A stretch of 29,226 nt of DNA from Entomomonas sp964395065 (GCA_964395065.1 CAYNAM010000019.1:1-29226); one strand, 5' to 3'. Shown: positions 1-8,262, counted from the stretch's first letter. Made by a program: numbers and translations. Notes: generated by a model not told the origin, from the letters alone.

Positions 1-158
1 GGCTGTAAAAAGGTATTCGTAATATTGATGCTAGACAAACGAGGACTAACCACTGAATTCTTAATAGGGGCGACACGTTGACATATTGCATGAGAGATAT
101 TGCAATAACCTGCCAGTAATATCAGTATTATATAACTCACTTGTTTATAATTTTTCAT
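1..158 (-). CDS. Secreted protein at end of fimbrial operon, probable tip adhesin or minor pilin (partial, N-terminus only)
   Basis: An open frame starts at an ATG at 158 on the minus strand and runs off the left edge without a stop, giving 52 codons. A GAGGG ribosome site lies a few bases upstream. The product begins MKNYKQVSYIILILLAG, a typical signal peptide with a short basic start, a hydrophobic core and a likely cut after SHA near residue 24. A cysteine follows in the mature part. It starts 41 bases after the usher stop on the same strand. The gene after the usher in chaperone-usher operons usually encodes the tip adhesin or a minor subunit, so that role is inferred from position and the export signal. 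No lectin or pilin domain is visible in the fragment. Confidence 0.7.
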   Translation of the reverse strand, partial: MKNYKQVSYIILILLAGYCNISHAICQRVAPIKNSVVSPRLSSINITNTFLQ

Positions 159-199
159 ATTATCCCTCATCCTGTGCATTAAAATATAACACCCTTTAT

Positions 200-2767
200 T
201 TACTCACAAGTAGCTTTTAGCATAATAAGGGGTTGATCTAGATCTTGCCCTTTTAAATTATACGCTAGGTGACACTGTTCCTCTGGTGTATTGCCCCACA
301 ATACAGTTAAACGATCCTCTTCCCGATCAGATCTTATATAGATCTGCCCTCCTTGCCCAACCATACCGACGGATTCATTATCTTCATTATAAACATCCGC
401 CCCCATAGGGAGGATATCAGCGCCCTCAGGACGTACCGCCGATATTAATATAGGATAGCCTTTAATCGTTCTAAATTTTAGCTTAACATTAGCTCCCGCA
501 TAAGGTGCTAAACGATACTGCCCTGATTGTAACTCAACATTTGTATTCATTCCCTCAGGATTTAAGGCAATATTATTATATCGATAGGGGGTAAGCGATG
601 GAATAAGTGCATAACCAAATCTATCAATAGATGCTCCCTGCCCTCCCATAATCGTTGCTCCCGAAGCACCATCGGCCTCAATTAATGCAAAAGTATCTCC
701 CGCATAGGGACCCAAAGTAATCCCCCCTCGATGCAAGACTACAGTTCCTTGCATAGTTACTGCATTTTGTGAGTACTCTCTTGATTTCCCAACAGATACA
801 CCTAATGTACCAATAGGTAATCTCGACTGAACCGTTCCGTTCCATGTATTAGGATGCTCTTCACTGTCTGTTGAATAATTAAGGCTATAATTTAAGTTTT
901 GTTTTTCCCCTACTGTACCAGAAACGGTTGACTGATAAGAGGTTCCAGTAACATCACTATGGGTAACGCTATTACTAAACGTAGGTGAGTTTAACTCTTT
1001 GCCCAATGGGATTGATAGTGAAAAAAGTGTTGTTGTTTCTTTTGTACCTGTATTACCAACTGCAGGATTATAATAGCCTGGCATATTCCCTAAATAATCA
1101 TTATCGTTGGTAACTGCTCCCATTCTACTTCGATTAATAGCAATATTGAAAGAAACACCATTTGAAAAAACTTTTGTATAGCTTAATTGCAGCTGCTTAT
1201 CAGGTTTATGGTTAGAGTAATATCTTTTGACGGAACCTGAAAAATAGAGGGTACCAAACTTTCCAAAACTCTGATTAATCGATAAATCATACCTCGATCG
1301 TTGTTCTGACGAGCTCGAACGCCAATTCTCACTATTTTGTTTAAATGACTCCCTCATATCCAACACATCACTTAGCTCTCTATAACCCGATCTTGAATAA
1401 AAATTACTGGAAGCTGTTATTGAAGTATTTGTTGGAATGAAGGTTTTATTATAAGACAAACGTATTTTTTGGCCAGATTCCGAACCTGAAGGCAAACTTG
1501 TATTAGAAAATGTCATATCAAGCCCCAAAGCACCAAACCATGAGGTATAGACACCACCAAGTAAAAGTGACTGATAACTTTTTGCTGCTTGGAAACCAGA
1601 ATTTAATGTGATGCTATTCGTGAGACCACGCCTATAGACAACCTCAGTAAATGGATCATGATCTCCAACATAGCGAGATTTACCCAGTGTTACACTATAA
1701 CGATGAGCACCTGCCCGCAATGAGTCAGGAACAGAAGAATAAGGTACAACAAAAGTACTAACTGTCCCATCAGCCTCTTGGACAGTAACATTCAAATCAC
1801 CCGCATAATTGGTATTATAAAGATCATTAATTGAAAATGGTCCGGGAGGAACTGTCGTCTCATAGATAATATTACCACCTTGAGTCACCGTTACTTTGGC
1901 ATTGGTTCTCGCTATTCCATAAATAGTGGGAGCATAACCCTGCTGAGAGTCAGGTAACATTCTTTCATCACTTTTTAGCGACACTCCTCTAAATGCCATC
2001 CCAGAGAAATAATCACCTGTTGTATATCCTTCACCAATCAACAACTCCCCATTAATAGGAGTAATCGCACGCTGGACATAACGATTTGTTGTAACAAAAT
2101 TGCCTTCCTGCCTGCTTTGCTTAGTATAAAATGACTGCTGTCTATAACGCCATAAACCAAGATTAAAGCCACTATTTAAATTAATGTACGTAGAGTCCAT
2201 ATTTTTAGTGGTACCGTTTTCATAACTCACATGGTACTGATTAGCCATGTAATTCACAAAAAACATTGTCTCACCCGAGTTTAATTGCTCCGGAGGAACA
2301 TATCCCTTAGGAAAAACATTCATTAATGCTTGAGGAACAACAAGGTCTAACTTTAATTTAGAAAACTCAATCTCGCTTTTGGCGCCTGTAATAACTTCAT
2401 CAGGGATGAGGCATTGTTTTTTATACTCATCAGATGCCGTCGAATCAATGCCTGTTATAGACTCAGGCTTTACACCAAAACGAATCAAACTCTCATAAGA
2501 AAAACAGGGTAAAGTCTTACCCTGTTTGGATTTTACAAATTTGACATCAAGCTGCTCTAAAAAAGAATTATTTATAAATAAATCAATCTGATAAGTGCCT
2601 GGCTCTATATTATCTGCATCATTAAACTGATTAATGCTACCGATGTTATAACGATTACCTCTTAATAAAGAGTTATCAAATAGATAATCATCAGACTCAG
2701 CAAATACCTGTGACGATAAAGAGATGCATAAAATAAATAAACATAAACTAATTAAGCTTAAGCGCAT
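200..2767 (-). CDS. Fimbrial outer-membrane usher protein (FimD/PapC family)
   Basis: The usher is the outer-membrane pore that receives chaperone-subunit complexes and assembles the pilus. The length (about 855 residues) is normal for the family. The start of the mature protein (YLFDNSLLRG) and the cysteine pair in the N-terminal periplasmic domain (CFSYESL and QCLIPDE) fit the family. So do the long middle barrel with plug and the C-terminal domain with two cysteines (EEQCHLAYN and KATCE at the extreme end). The longest frame begins at a GTG at 2794. I prefer the ATG at 2767 because it gives a compact signal peptide (MRLSLISLCLFIL, cut after VFA). Neither start has a good ribosome site. The gene lies 20 to 47 bases after the chaperone gene, so co-transcription is likely. 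It looks intact. Confidence 0.95.
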   Translation of the reverse strand: MRLSLISLCLFILCISLSSQVFAESDDYLFDNSLLRGNRYNIGSINQFNDADNIEPGTYQIDLFINNSFLEQLDVKFVKSKQGKTLPCFSYESLIRFGVKPESITGIDSTASDEYKKQCLIPDEVITGAKSEIEFSKLKLDLVVPQALMNVFPKGYVPPEQLNSGETMFFVNYMANQYHVSYENGTTKNMDSTYINLNSGFNLGLWRYRQQSFYTKQSRQEGNFVTTNRYVQRAITPINGELLIGEGYTTGDYFSGMAFRGVSLKSDERMLPDSQQGYAPTIYGIARTNAKVTVTQGGNIIYETTVPPGPFSINDLYNTNYAGDLNVTVQEADGTVSTFVVPYSSVPDSLRAGAHRYSVTLGKSRYVGDHDPFTEVVYRRGLTNSITLNSGFQAAKSYQSLLLGGVYTSWFGALGLDMTFSNTSLPSGSESGQKIRLSYNKTFIPTNTSITASSNFYSRSGYRELSDVLDMRESFKQNSENWRSSSSEQRSRYDLSINQSFGKFGTLYFSGSVKRYYSNHKPDKQLQLSYTKVFSNGVSFNIAINRSRMGAVTNDNDYLGNMPGYYNPAVGNTGTKETTTLFSLSIPLGKELNSPTFSNSVTHSDVTGTSYQSTVSGTVGEKQNLNYSLNYSTDSEEHPNTWNGTVQSRLPIGTLGVSVGKSREYSQNAVTMQGTVVLHRGGITLGPYAGDTFALIEADGASGATIMGGQGASIDRFGYALIPSLTPYRYNNIALNPEGMNTNVELQSGQYRLAPYAGANVKLKFRTIKGYPILISAVRPEGADILPMGADVYNEDNESVGMVGQGGQIYIRSDREEDRLTVLWGNTPEEQCHLAYNLKGQDLDQPLIMLKATCE

Positions 2768-2813
2768 CAATGTATACCAAAACACAGAATACACAACAAG
2801 ACCAAAAGCAAAT

Positions 2814-3548
2814 TTAATTTAATTTATCTTTATGAGACTCTGCAATACCGTAGTCATTAATTAATTCATAATTTATAAATAAGCCACTTTGTTGAACTGA
2901 TTTTGGTAATGACCAGTTCCCTTTAGATTTGGGTGATATCATTTGCGCTGTTGGAACAACCATTATCACGTTATCTTGACCATCAACAATTTTTACTTGG
3001 CCAAAACTTGCATGATAAGCACTATTATTAGTAACCTCTACTGATTTATCAGAAAGGCGAAAACTCAAACTATCAGCCACCTTATCAGGTGAGCCAGTCA
3101 AACCATTAGGTCTATAAAATATTTTTAAACGGCTTGTAATTAATAAAGCAAGCTTATTCTTGCCATCATCAGACTGTTTTAATGATGGTATTTGTAAAAA
3201 ATTAAAATAAAAGACAGACTCTTTATCTTTTGGTAACGGTTTTTTACCTATATATGTTAAACGAACAACCTGCCCTGATTTAGCAGAAACACGGAACATT
3301 TGAGGCGTAGCAACAAAAGGCCCATCTGCCGTTTCAGCCGTAGATTCGGGATTATTAACATCTGTCCACACTTGGATCATGTAAGGCGCTTCATCAGGAT
3401 TAGAGAACTGCACCATTCTCTCGCGGGCACCTTCAGGATAAATAATCCGATTTCCCGTGACCACAACAGAGGCATAACAATTAACACTTAATAAAAGAAG
3501 TATGATACAAACAAATTGATTAGTTTTTAGGTATGTTAAAAATTTCAT
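2814..3548 (-). CDS. Periplasmic fimbrial chaperone (PapD/FimC family)
   Basis: This 244-residue protein folds pilin subunits in the periplasm by donor-strand complementation and hands them to the usher. The signal peptide ends near NCYA (residue 26). It is followed by a typical first immunoglobulin-like strand with the subunit-anchoring arginine (GNRIIYPEG, R34) and the matching lysine in RLKIFYRP (K142). The segment between strands F1 and G1 is short (LPKDKESVFYFNFLQIP), which suggests the FGS subgroup that serves ordinary rod-shaped pili. A GTG at 3557 would add three residues. The ATG at 3548 gives a cleaner signal peptide. The gene lies between the major pilin and the usher, in the classical order. 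Confidence 0.95.
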   Translation of the reverse strand: MKFLTYLKTNQFVCIILLLLSVNCYASVVVTGNRIIYPEGARERMVQFSNPDEAPYMIQVWTDVNNPESTAETADGPFVATPQMFRVSAKSGQVVRLTYIGKKPLPKDKESVFYFNFLQIPSLKQSDDGKNKLALLITSRLKIFYRPNGLTGSPDKVADSLSFRLSDKSVEVTNNSAYHASFGQVKIVDGQDNVIMVVPTAQMISPKSKGNWSLPKSVQQSGLFINYELINDYGIAESHKDKLN

Positions 3549-3622
3549 TTTATACACAGGAAGTCAGGATGGCATCATATAAATACCATAAGTTTATATA
3601 AAGCTTATAACCCTATTTAATA

Positions 3623-3649
3623 ACATATAGAACTATAACAACTATATGT
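3623..3649. repeat. 8-bp inverted repeat in the pilin-chaperone spacer
   Basis: ACATATAG at 3623-3630 is repeated inverted as CTATATGT at 3642-3649, with an 11-base loop. It is one of three inverted repeats in the roughly 215-base spacer between the major pilin and the chaperone. It is AT-rich and weak, and may act in mRNA processing or have no role. Confidence 0.4.
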
Positions 3650-3711
3650 AGCGTTAACAGTTCCTTCTGTCTATTTTATGTTATTAGTTGTTTTACTTCG
3701 CCATAAATTAG

Positions 3712-3742
3712 GCTGTAGTAACAAAGTTACTACAGCTTTTTT
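3712..3742. terminator. Stem-loop downstream of major pilin; terminator-like, T-run on the plus side
   Basis: A perfect 11-bp stem (GCTGTAGTAAC / GTTACTACAGC) with an AAA loop spans 3712-3736. The T-run (3737-3742) follows it on the plus strand. In the direction of the fimbrial transcript (minus) it is followed by CTAATTTAT, which is a poor U-tract. In that direction it would more likely be a partial terminator or an mRNA 3' end-protecting hairpin, letting some transcripts continue into chaperone and usher. No plus-strand gene lies upstream to need a terminator. Confidence 0.65.
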
Positions 3743-3761
3743 ATAACTGTGACAGTTATAA
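3741..3761. repeat. 21-bp palindrome just after the major pilin stop
   Basis: TTATAACTGT and ACAGTTATAA flank a single G, so all ten base pairs match. It begins 4 bases after the pilin stop codon on the minus strand and abuts the next stem-loop. Together they form tandem hairpins in the pilin mRNA tail. Confidence 0.65.
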
Positions 3762-3765
3762 ACTA

Positions 3766-4290
3766 CTATTGGTAAACAATAGCAAATTGAGTACTAGCAA
3801 GTACTGTACCTGCTGTAGCAGGTGCTTCTGCATAGTAGCTTGCAGTGAATGGTAATGAAGCTGTACCTGTTCCAGAAATAGTTGCTGCATCAGATACTAC
3901 ATCAGCTGCGTTAAAGTCAATAACTGAACCGCCGCCGTTAGCAAGTTGAATAGATACACCAGTAGCTGTACCAGTATTACCTAAGTTACCGCTAGCTTGA
4001 ACGTTGTTACCAACAAATGTTGCTTTTGCGCTTGTTAAATTAGTAGCACAATTTTGTAATTCGATAGTGAAGTTTGTGTCACCAGCAACAGTACCAGCAG
4101 TTGCAAGAGCAGAATCAGCAACAGTTGGAAGTAATACTACTGGAGAAGTGCTTTCACCATTAATGCTTACTTGACAAGTTTGAGTAGTAACTTCACCCTT
4201 GAAGTTAATAGTGTTTGGAGTTTGTTGAGCAAAAGCTAAAGCTGGAACAAGACCTGCAGCAAGAATAACACCGGATACTAGTTTTTTCAT
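3766..4290 (-). CDS. Major fimbrial pilin, type 1 (FimA-like) subunit
   Basis: This 174-residue protein is a structural subunit of the pilus rod. It has a clear signal peptide (MKKLVSGVILAAGL, cut after LAFA at residue 21). The mature part carries the pilin disulfide pair, C39 (TTQTCQVSI) and C81 (LQNCATN), and is rich in small residues (A, G, T, V), as rod pilins are. The C-terminal strand ends FAIVYQ, with the penultimate aromatic residue that chaperones recognise. An AGGAG ribosome site sits at a good distance before the ATG. Strong translation signals, a long 5' leader and protective hairpins after the stop suggest it is the most highly expressed gene of the locus. It is paralogous to the pilin-like gene upstream: VVLLP and GDT-F-I motifs are shared at matching positions. 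Confidence 0.95.
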   Translation of the reverse strand: MKKLVSGVILAAGLVPALAFAQQTPNTINFKGEVTTQTCQVSINGESTSPVVLLPTVADSALATAGTVAGDTNFTIELQNCATNLTSAKATFVGNNVQASGNLGNTGTATGVSIQLANGGGSVIDFNAADVVSDAATISGTGTASLPFTASYYAEAPATAGTVLASTQFAIVYQ

Positions 4291-4404
4291 TTGAATCTCC
4301 TAAAATTAAAATTAACAATTAAGTCTATTAAAAACATGACTTAATATTGTTTACACTATTCCCTTAATTAGAACTAACATTAAATACCTGATGTATATCA
4401 TAAA

Positions 4405-4433
4405 TATCTAATATCTAATACAACTTTTTACAA
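4405..4433 (-). promoter_or_regulatory. Candidate promoter of the major pilin gene
   Basis: On the minus strand TTGTAA (4433-4428) and TAGATA (4410-4405) are separated by 17 bases. This would give an untranslated leader of roughly 100 bases. The region is very AT-rich and contains overlapping alternatives (the -10 lies in a repeated AGATATT), so the call is tentative. Confidence 0.3.
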
Positions 4434-4527
4434 CATGATAGATCTAGTGCACGTATATTGTAACAGCAACTTAAACGAAAACGTACTGGCTTAATAAAGA
4501 TTTTTTTATGACCTTAGTATAATGTAC

Positions 4528-4550
4528 AATTATATCAAAATCATATAATT
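4528..4550. repeat. Inverted repeat in the spacer between the two pilin genes
   Basis: AATTATAT (4528-4535) and ATATAATT (4543-4550) form a perfect 8-bp stem with a 7-base loop, 43 bases after the stop of the upstream pilin gene. In the direction of transcription no T-run follows, so it is not a convincing terminator. The 302-base spacer (4291-4592) holds this repeat and the candidate pilin promoter, and no open frame I can support. Confidence 0.4.
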
Positions 4551-4592
4551 AATTTGAATTTATTACTAATTAATACATAAAATAACTCAACC

Positions 4593-5117
4593 CTAGTTGT
4601 ACACAATCAAAAAGGAGGTAGAAGTAACAAAACTACCCACTAGAACATCATTTGCAGTCGCATAATACCTTACTGTAAAAGGAATTGATTTTTTTTCACC
4701 TATATCAAGACGCATACTCGATGAATAGGTATTCTCCTCTAAAACATCTGCTGTCTTAAGGCTGTTATCTGCCACCATCAGTTGGAGTTCGATATTATTT
4801 GCTGTACCCGCCAAATTACTTATATTATTTTTACTTGTTATAATTTCAGCAATATATCGTTCGGTTGCTCGCTGCTCTTTAGCTCCACAATTCTTTATAT
4901 CTATTGAAAACGAGGTATCACCTGTTGTTTTCCCCAATGAAGACAAATGAGAAATGCTCGTTTCAGGCAATAGCACCACCGTTCCAGAAGTGTTCCCAGT
5001 TACAGTTATATCACATGTTTTTTGAAATATGTGACCAGAAAACCAAACCGTTTCTGAAAAGCCACATAAAGAAAAAAAAGTCCCCACAACAAAAAGAATA
5101 AAAGTGGCAATTTTCAT
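4593..5117 (-). CDS. Second fimbrial pilin-like subunit (minor or alternative pilin)
   Basis: It has 174 residues, the same length as the major pilin, with the same layout: a signal peptide (MKIATFILFVVGTFF, cut near residue 21), a disulfide pair C35 (FQKTCDITV) and C77 (IKNCGAK), shared VVLLPETS and GDTSFSI motifs, and an end in FLIVYN. A G-rich site (AGGGGGG) lies before the ATG. The mature part is more polar and lysine-rich and less alanine- and glycine-rich than the major pilin, so it is probably a minor or adaptor subunit or an alternative pilin. It lies first in the locus, separated from the major pilin by about 300 bases with its own signals, so it may be transcribed separately. Being a paralogue is seen directly. 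The role is inferred. Confidence 0.9.
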   Translation of the reverse strand: MKIATFILFVVGTFFSLCGFSETVWFSGHIFQKTCDITVTGNTSGTVVLLPETSISHLSSLGKTTGDTSFSIDIKNCGAKEQRATERYIAEIITSKNNISNLAGTANNIELQLMVADNSLKTADVLEENTYSSSMRLDIGEKKSIPFTVRYYATANDVLVGSFVTSTSFLIVYN

Positions 5118-5518
5118 TTAGCCCCCCTGAAAACCAAACAAACAATAAAGAACATTAAAATATCCTTAATGGTTTTACAGTATTCCTTTGTGACAGCAGA
5201 GAGTTATCACCTATAACACTTTAGGGAAACCCTATTTTAATAAATCAAATAATCTCCATAACATTTATTGATGAGCTATTATATAGCTAAACGCTATAAA
5301 AAAATCCCTCACTATCCGAAAGTATAAGACATTAAGAGCTTTATTAAATATTCTGTTTAAAATATTTCATATAAAAAATTTAAAAACAAAACTACAATAC
5401 ACATAATAATTGCTTTACCCCATCATAAACATGACACATAAGTATAATTTACTCATAATAAGCAAATAACTTGTATTGTTAAATAAGTTCCCTGTTGTAG
5501 ATGTAGAAGGAAATCCTC
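5118..5518. promoter_or_regulatory. Divergent intergenic region between fimbrial locus and oxidoreductase gene
   Basis: This 401-base AT-rich spacer must hold the promoters for the minor pilin (minus) and the oxidoreductase (plus). A consensus -10 hexamer TATAAT lies at 5443-5448 on the plus strand, without a good -35 partner. Short palindromes occur at 5222-5234 (TAGGG AAA CCCTA) and 5274-5288 (AGCTAT TAT ATAGCT). A purine-rich ribosome site (AGAAGGAAA, about 5504-5512) precedes the GTG start at 5519. I see no open frame worth calling and no recognisable FNR-type site. Confidence 0.4.
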
Positions 5519-7879
5519 GTGAAAAAAGACAATGACCAGCCTAATAAAAACAAAGAAACTGCCAAAATAGAATCTTATACTCATCCAGCTGGTGGCTGGG
5601 ATGCGCTGAAAAGTGTTGCTAAAAATCTTCAACACCAAGAAACTTTTGAAAGAGGATCCATTACGCTACTTGAAGTCAATCAACCTAAAGGATTCGACTG
5701 CCCAGGTTGTGCGTGGCCAGAAGATAAAACAAAAAAACTATTTAATTTTTGTGAAAATGGCGCTAAAGCTGTTGCCTTTGAAACCACAAGTAAACGAGTT
5801 ACCCCCCATTTTTTTGCAGAACATACCGTTAGTTGGTTAGCAAAGCAAAGCGACTTTTATCTTGAAGATCTTGGCCGCCTTACCGACCCAATGCGTTATG
5901 ATGCCAAAACAGACAAATATATTCCTATTTCTTGGGATGAAGCATTCAAACTCATTGCAAATAATCTAAAAAATTTAGATGATCCAAATCAAGCAGCGTT
6001 TTACACATCGGGACGTACCAGCAATGAAGCATCGTTCTTATACCAGTTATTTGTTCGTCATTTCGGTACAAACAATTTTCCTGACTGCTCCAACATGTGT
6101 CATGAAACAACCAGTGTTGGATTAACTGACTCAATAGGGCTGGGAAAAGGGACTGTCACACTTGAAGACTTTGAACATGCAGATGCTATATTTAGCTTTG
6201 GACACAATCCTGGCACTAATCATCCTCGAATGTTAGGGACACTAAGAGAGGTCTCAAAACGTGGTGGCGCTATTATTGCGGTCAACCCATTAAAGGAGCG
6301 CGGTTTACAGCGTTTTCAAGATCCACAAGCCGCCTTGGAAATGATGACTAATAAAAGTACCGAAATTAGCCACTATTATTTTCAACCTAAAATAGGTGGA
6401 GATTATGCTATCCTCATTGGGATCATGAAACACTTACATGAATGGGATATAGAAGCGACCTCAAAAGGCAACCCTCCTGTTTTTGATCGCTCATTTATTG
6501 TTTTAAACACCTCTGGCTTTGAAGAAATGCTTGAAGAAGTAGATAAAACCAGCTGGTCAGATATCCATAAATACTCAGGATTACCACCTAAAGAGCTAGA
6601 ATCACTCGCTAAACTCTATCGCAATGCTGAGAGAGCAATTTTTTGCTGGGGAATGGGTATAACACAACATAGACATGGTACAGACAATATCCATATGCTT
6701 GCGAACTTAATGCTTGCTCGAGGCCATATTGGTCGACCGGGTGCGGGACTATGTCCTGTACGCGGCCATAGTAATGTACAAGGGAATAGAACCATGGGGA
6801 TTCATGAAAAACCAAATGAACCCCTATTATCAAACCTTGACCGTGTTTTTAATATTAAGTCACCTCGTCAACATGGCCTTGGCGTAGTAGATACAATCAA
6901 AGCAATGCATGAAGGAAAAGTCAAAGTATTTATTGGATTAGGTGGAAACTTTTCAATTGCAACGCCCGACACAGAATATACTCATGAAGCACTCAAAAAA
7001 TGTAATTTAACTGTTCATATAACAACCAAACTTAATCGTAGCCATATTATTCATGGCAAAGACGCTCTCATCCTTCCGTGCCTAGGCCGTACTGAAATCG
7101 ATGAACAACGTTTCGGAACACAATCAGTATCTGTAGAAGACTCTATGAGCAATGTTCATTTATCCACGGGTGTGAACAAACCTGCATCAGAAAATCTACT
7201 CTCTGAACCTGATATTGTAGCAAGAATGGCAGAGGCTGTTTTTCCAGAAAGCCACATACAATGGAGATGGTACATTGAAAGCTATGACCGTATTCGTGAT
7301 AGCATCGCTGAAGTATTTGACCAATTCCATGATTTTAATGAGCGCGTTCACCAACCCGGGGGATTCCATTTAGAACACCCTGCTAACCAACATGTTTGGA
7401 ATACATCTAGCGGTAAAGCACAGTTTTTAATTAAACCTCTACAAGAGGTCTATGAGGATAAAGAAAATCAATTCTCTCAACAATATAATAAAGCTAAAAC
7501 CTATACATTAATGACAACACGCTCTCATGATCAATACAATACCACTATCTATGGGTTAGATGATCGATATAGAGGTGTTTTTGGTCAACGTCGCGTCCTT
7601 TTCATGAATCAAACAGATATTGATGAAGCAGGGCTTAAGGCAGATCAATGGGTTGATATTGAAAGTATTTATTCTGATGGCATGAAACGTGTTGTAAAAA
7701 GCTTTCGTATCGTCCCTTATGATATTCCACAAGGAAGCCTAGCCGCATATTATCCCGAAACCAATCCATTGGTTGCATTAAGTAGCCACGATGAAAAAGC
7801 TAGAATTCCTGCCTCAAAAACAGTGCCTGTCATCCTTCATCCAGGTCAAGAGCCCTCATTAGAAGAAATGGCTAGTTAA
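5519..7879 (+). CDS. YdeP-type molybdopterin oxidoreductase (FdhF/YdeP family)
   Basis: This 786-residue protein belongs to the formate-dehydrogenase-alpha-like family typified by E. coli YdeP, a bis-MGD molybdenum enzyme without a firmly known substrate and linked to acid resistance in E. coli. Family signatures are GFDCPGCAWPE (C61, C64), ENGAKA with C78, SGRTSNEA, and CSNMCHETTSVGL. In the last, C194 sits where formate dehydrogenases have the Mo-liganding Cys or Sec. GHNPGTNHPRM, RGHSNVQGNRT, TKLNRSH and RSHDQYNTTIYG, typical of cofactor-binding domains, follow. No signal peptide or twin-arginine motif is visible, so it is probably cytoplasmic. The GTG start is backed by a good ribosome site. 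Only three cysteines lie in the iron-sulphur region, as in YdeP. It is transcribed alone, with a strong terminator behind it. No partner subunit or cofactor gene is adjacent. Confidence 0.93.
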   Translation: MKKDNDQPNKNKETAKIESYTHPAGGWDALKSVAKNLQHQETFERGSITLLEVNQPKGFDCPGCAWPEDKTKKLFNFCENGAKAVAFETTSKRVTPHFFAEHTVSWLAKQSDFYLEDLGRLTDPMRYDAKTDKYIPISWDEAFKLIANNLKNLDDPNQAAFYTSGRTSNEASFLYQLFVRHFGTNNFPDCSNMCHETTSVGLTDSIGLGKGTVTLEDFEHADAIFSFGHNPGTNHPRMLGTLREVSKRGGAIIAVNPLKERGLQRFQDPQAALEMMTNKSTEISHYYFQPKIGGDYAILIGIMKHLHEWDIEATSKGNPPVFDRSFIVLNTSGFEEMLEEVDKTSWSDIHKYSGLPPKELESLAKLYRNAERAIFCWGMGITQHRHGTDNIHMLANLMLARGHIGRPGAGLCPVRGHSNVQGNRTMGIHEKPNEPLLSNLDRVFNIKSPRQHGLGVVDTIKAMHEGKVKVFIGLGGNFSIATPDTEYTHEALKKCNLTVHITTKLNRSHIIHGKDALILPCLGRTEIDEQRFGTQSVSVEDSMSNVHLSTGVNKPASENLLSEPDIVARMAEAVFPESHIQWRWYIESYDRIRDSIAEVFDQFHDFNERVHQPGGFHLEHPANQHVWNTSSGKAQFLIKPLQEVYEDKENQFSQQYNKAKTYTLMTTRSHDQYNTTIYGLDDRYRGVFGQRRVLFMNQTDIDEAGLKADQWVDIESIYSDGMKRVVKSFRIVPYDIPQGSLAAYYPETNPLVALSSHDEKARIPASKTVPVILHPGQEPSLEEMAS

Positions 7880-7892
7880 AAAATACTTTAAT

Positions 7893-7930
7893 CGACAGAG
7901 TTAGGCTATTCCCCTAACTCTGTCGTTTTA
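7893..7930 (+). terminator. Rho-independent terminator of the oxidoreductase gene
   Basis: A 13-bp stem (CGACAGAGTTAGG at 7893-7905, CCTAACTCTGTCG at 7913-7925) with a 7-base loop is followed by TTTTATTTT. It starts 13 bases after the stop codon. Both stem and U-tract are strong. Confidence 0.92.
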
Positions 7931-7965
7931 TTTTAAATTTATTTAATCATCATGACTATAAAATA

Positions 7966-7994
7966 TTGCATTTCACAAATTATCGGTATATTAT
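7966..7994 (+). promoter_or_regulatory. Promoter of the tRNA-Lys gene
   Basis: TTGCAT (7966-7971) and TATTAT (7989-7994) are 17 bases apart. The -10 ends 12 bases before the tRNA. The stretch after it (TCGCACC) is GC-rich against an AT-rich background, like the discriminators of stringently controlled stable-RNA promoters. The promoter is read from the sequence. Stringent control is inferred. Confidence 0.65.
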
Positions 7995-8006
7995 TCGCAC
8001 CGAATT

Positions 8007-8082
<76 letters not shown>

Positions 8083-8193
8083 ATTTACTCAGTATATTCA
8101 ACAAGTTATACAATACAAACATCTAACGTTTTTTTGTTTTCAAAAAACTTTCAAAAAATTATCCTTTTTTTAATAAGCACTAACTTTAGGTTA

Positions 8194-8223
8194 CCTTAAT
8201 AAAAAGCCCTCTTAACGAAGGCC
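8194..8223 (-). terminator. Weak terminator candidate at the end of the accessory minus-strand unit
   Basis: On the minus strand GGCCTTCGTTAAGAGGGC (8223-8206) can fold into an imperfect GCC-TT / AA-GGGC hairpin with bulged bases and is followed by TTTTTATT (8205-8198). The U-tract is good and the stem is poor. It lies 40 bases after the end of the broken Sel1-like gene. Confidence 0.35.
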
Positions 8224-8262
8224 TCTTTATTATCCATCAATGGCCTTTTTAAGTTGTTCTTT

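Noticed and set aside
4291..4592. Invertible promoter element (fimS-like) before the major pilin
   Set aside because: No pair of matching inverted repeats flanks the promoter segment, and no recombinase gene is in the window. The one 8-bp repeat forms a local hairpin.
4593..5117. Lipoprotein signal in the second pilin (cysteine at residue 18)
   Set aside because: The residues before the cysteine (FSL) do not fit a lipobox, and the pilin layout explains the signal peptide better.
5118..5518. FNR or other anaerobic regulator site before the molybdenum enzyme
   Set aside because: No TTGAT-N4-ATCAA-like sequence is present. TTGAT near 5268 has no partner half-site.
8128..8148. Terminator of the tRNA-Lys gene
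   Set aside because: The possible stem is made almost only of A:T pairs with a bulge, so I did not list it as a terminator.
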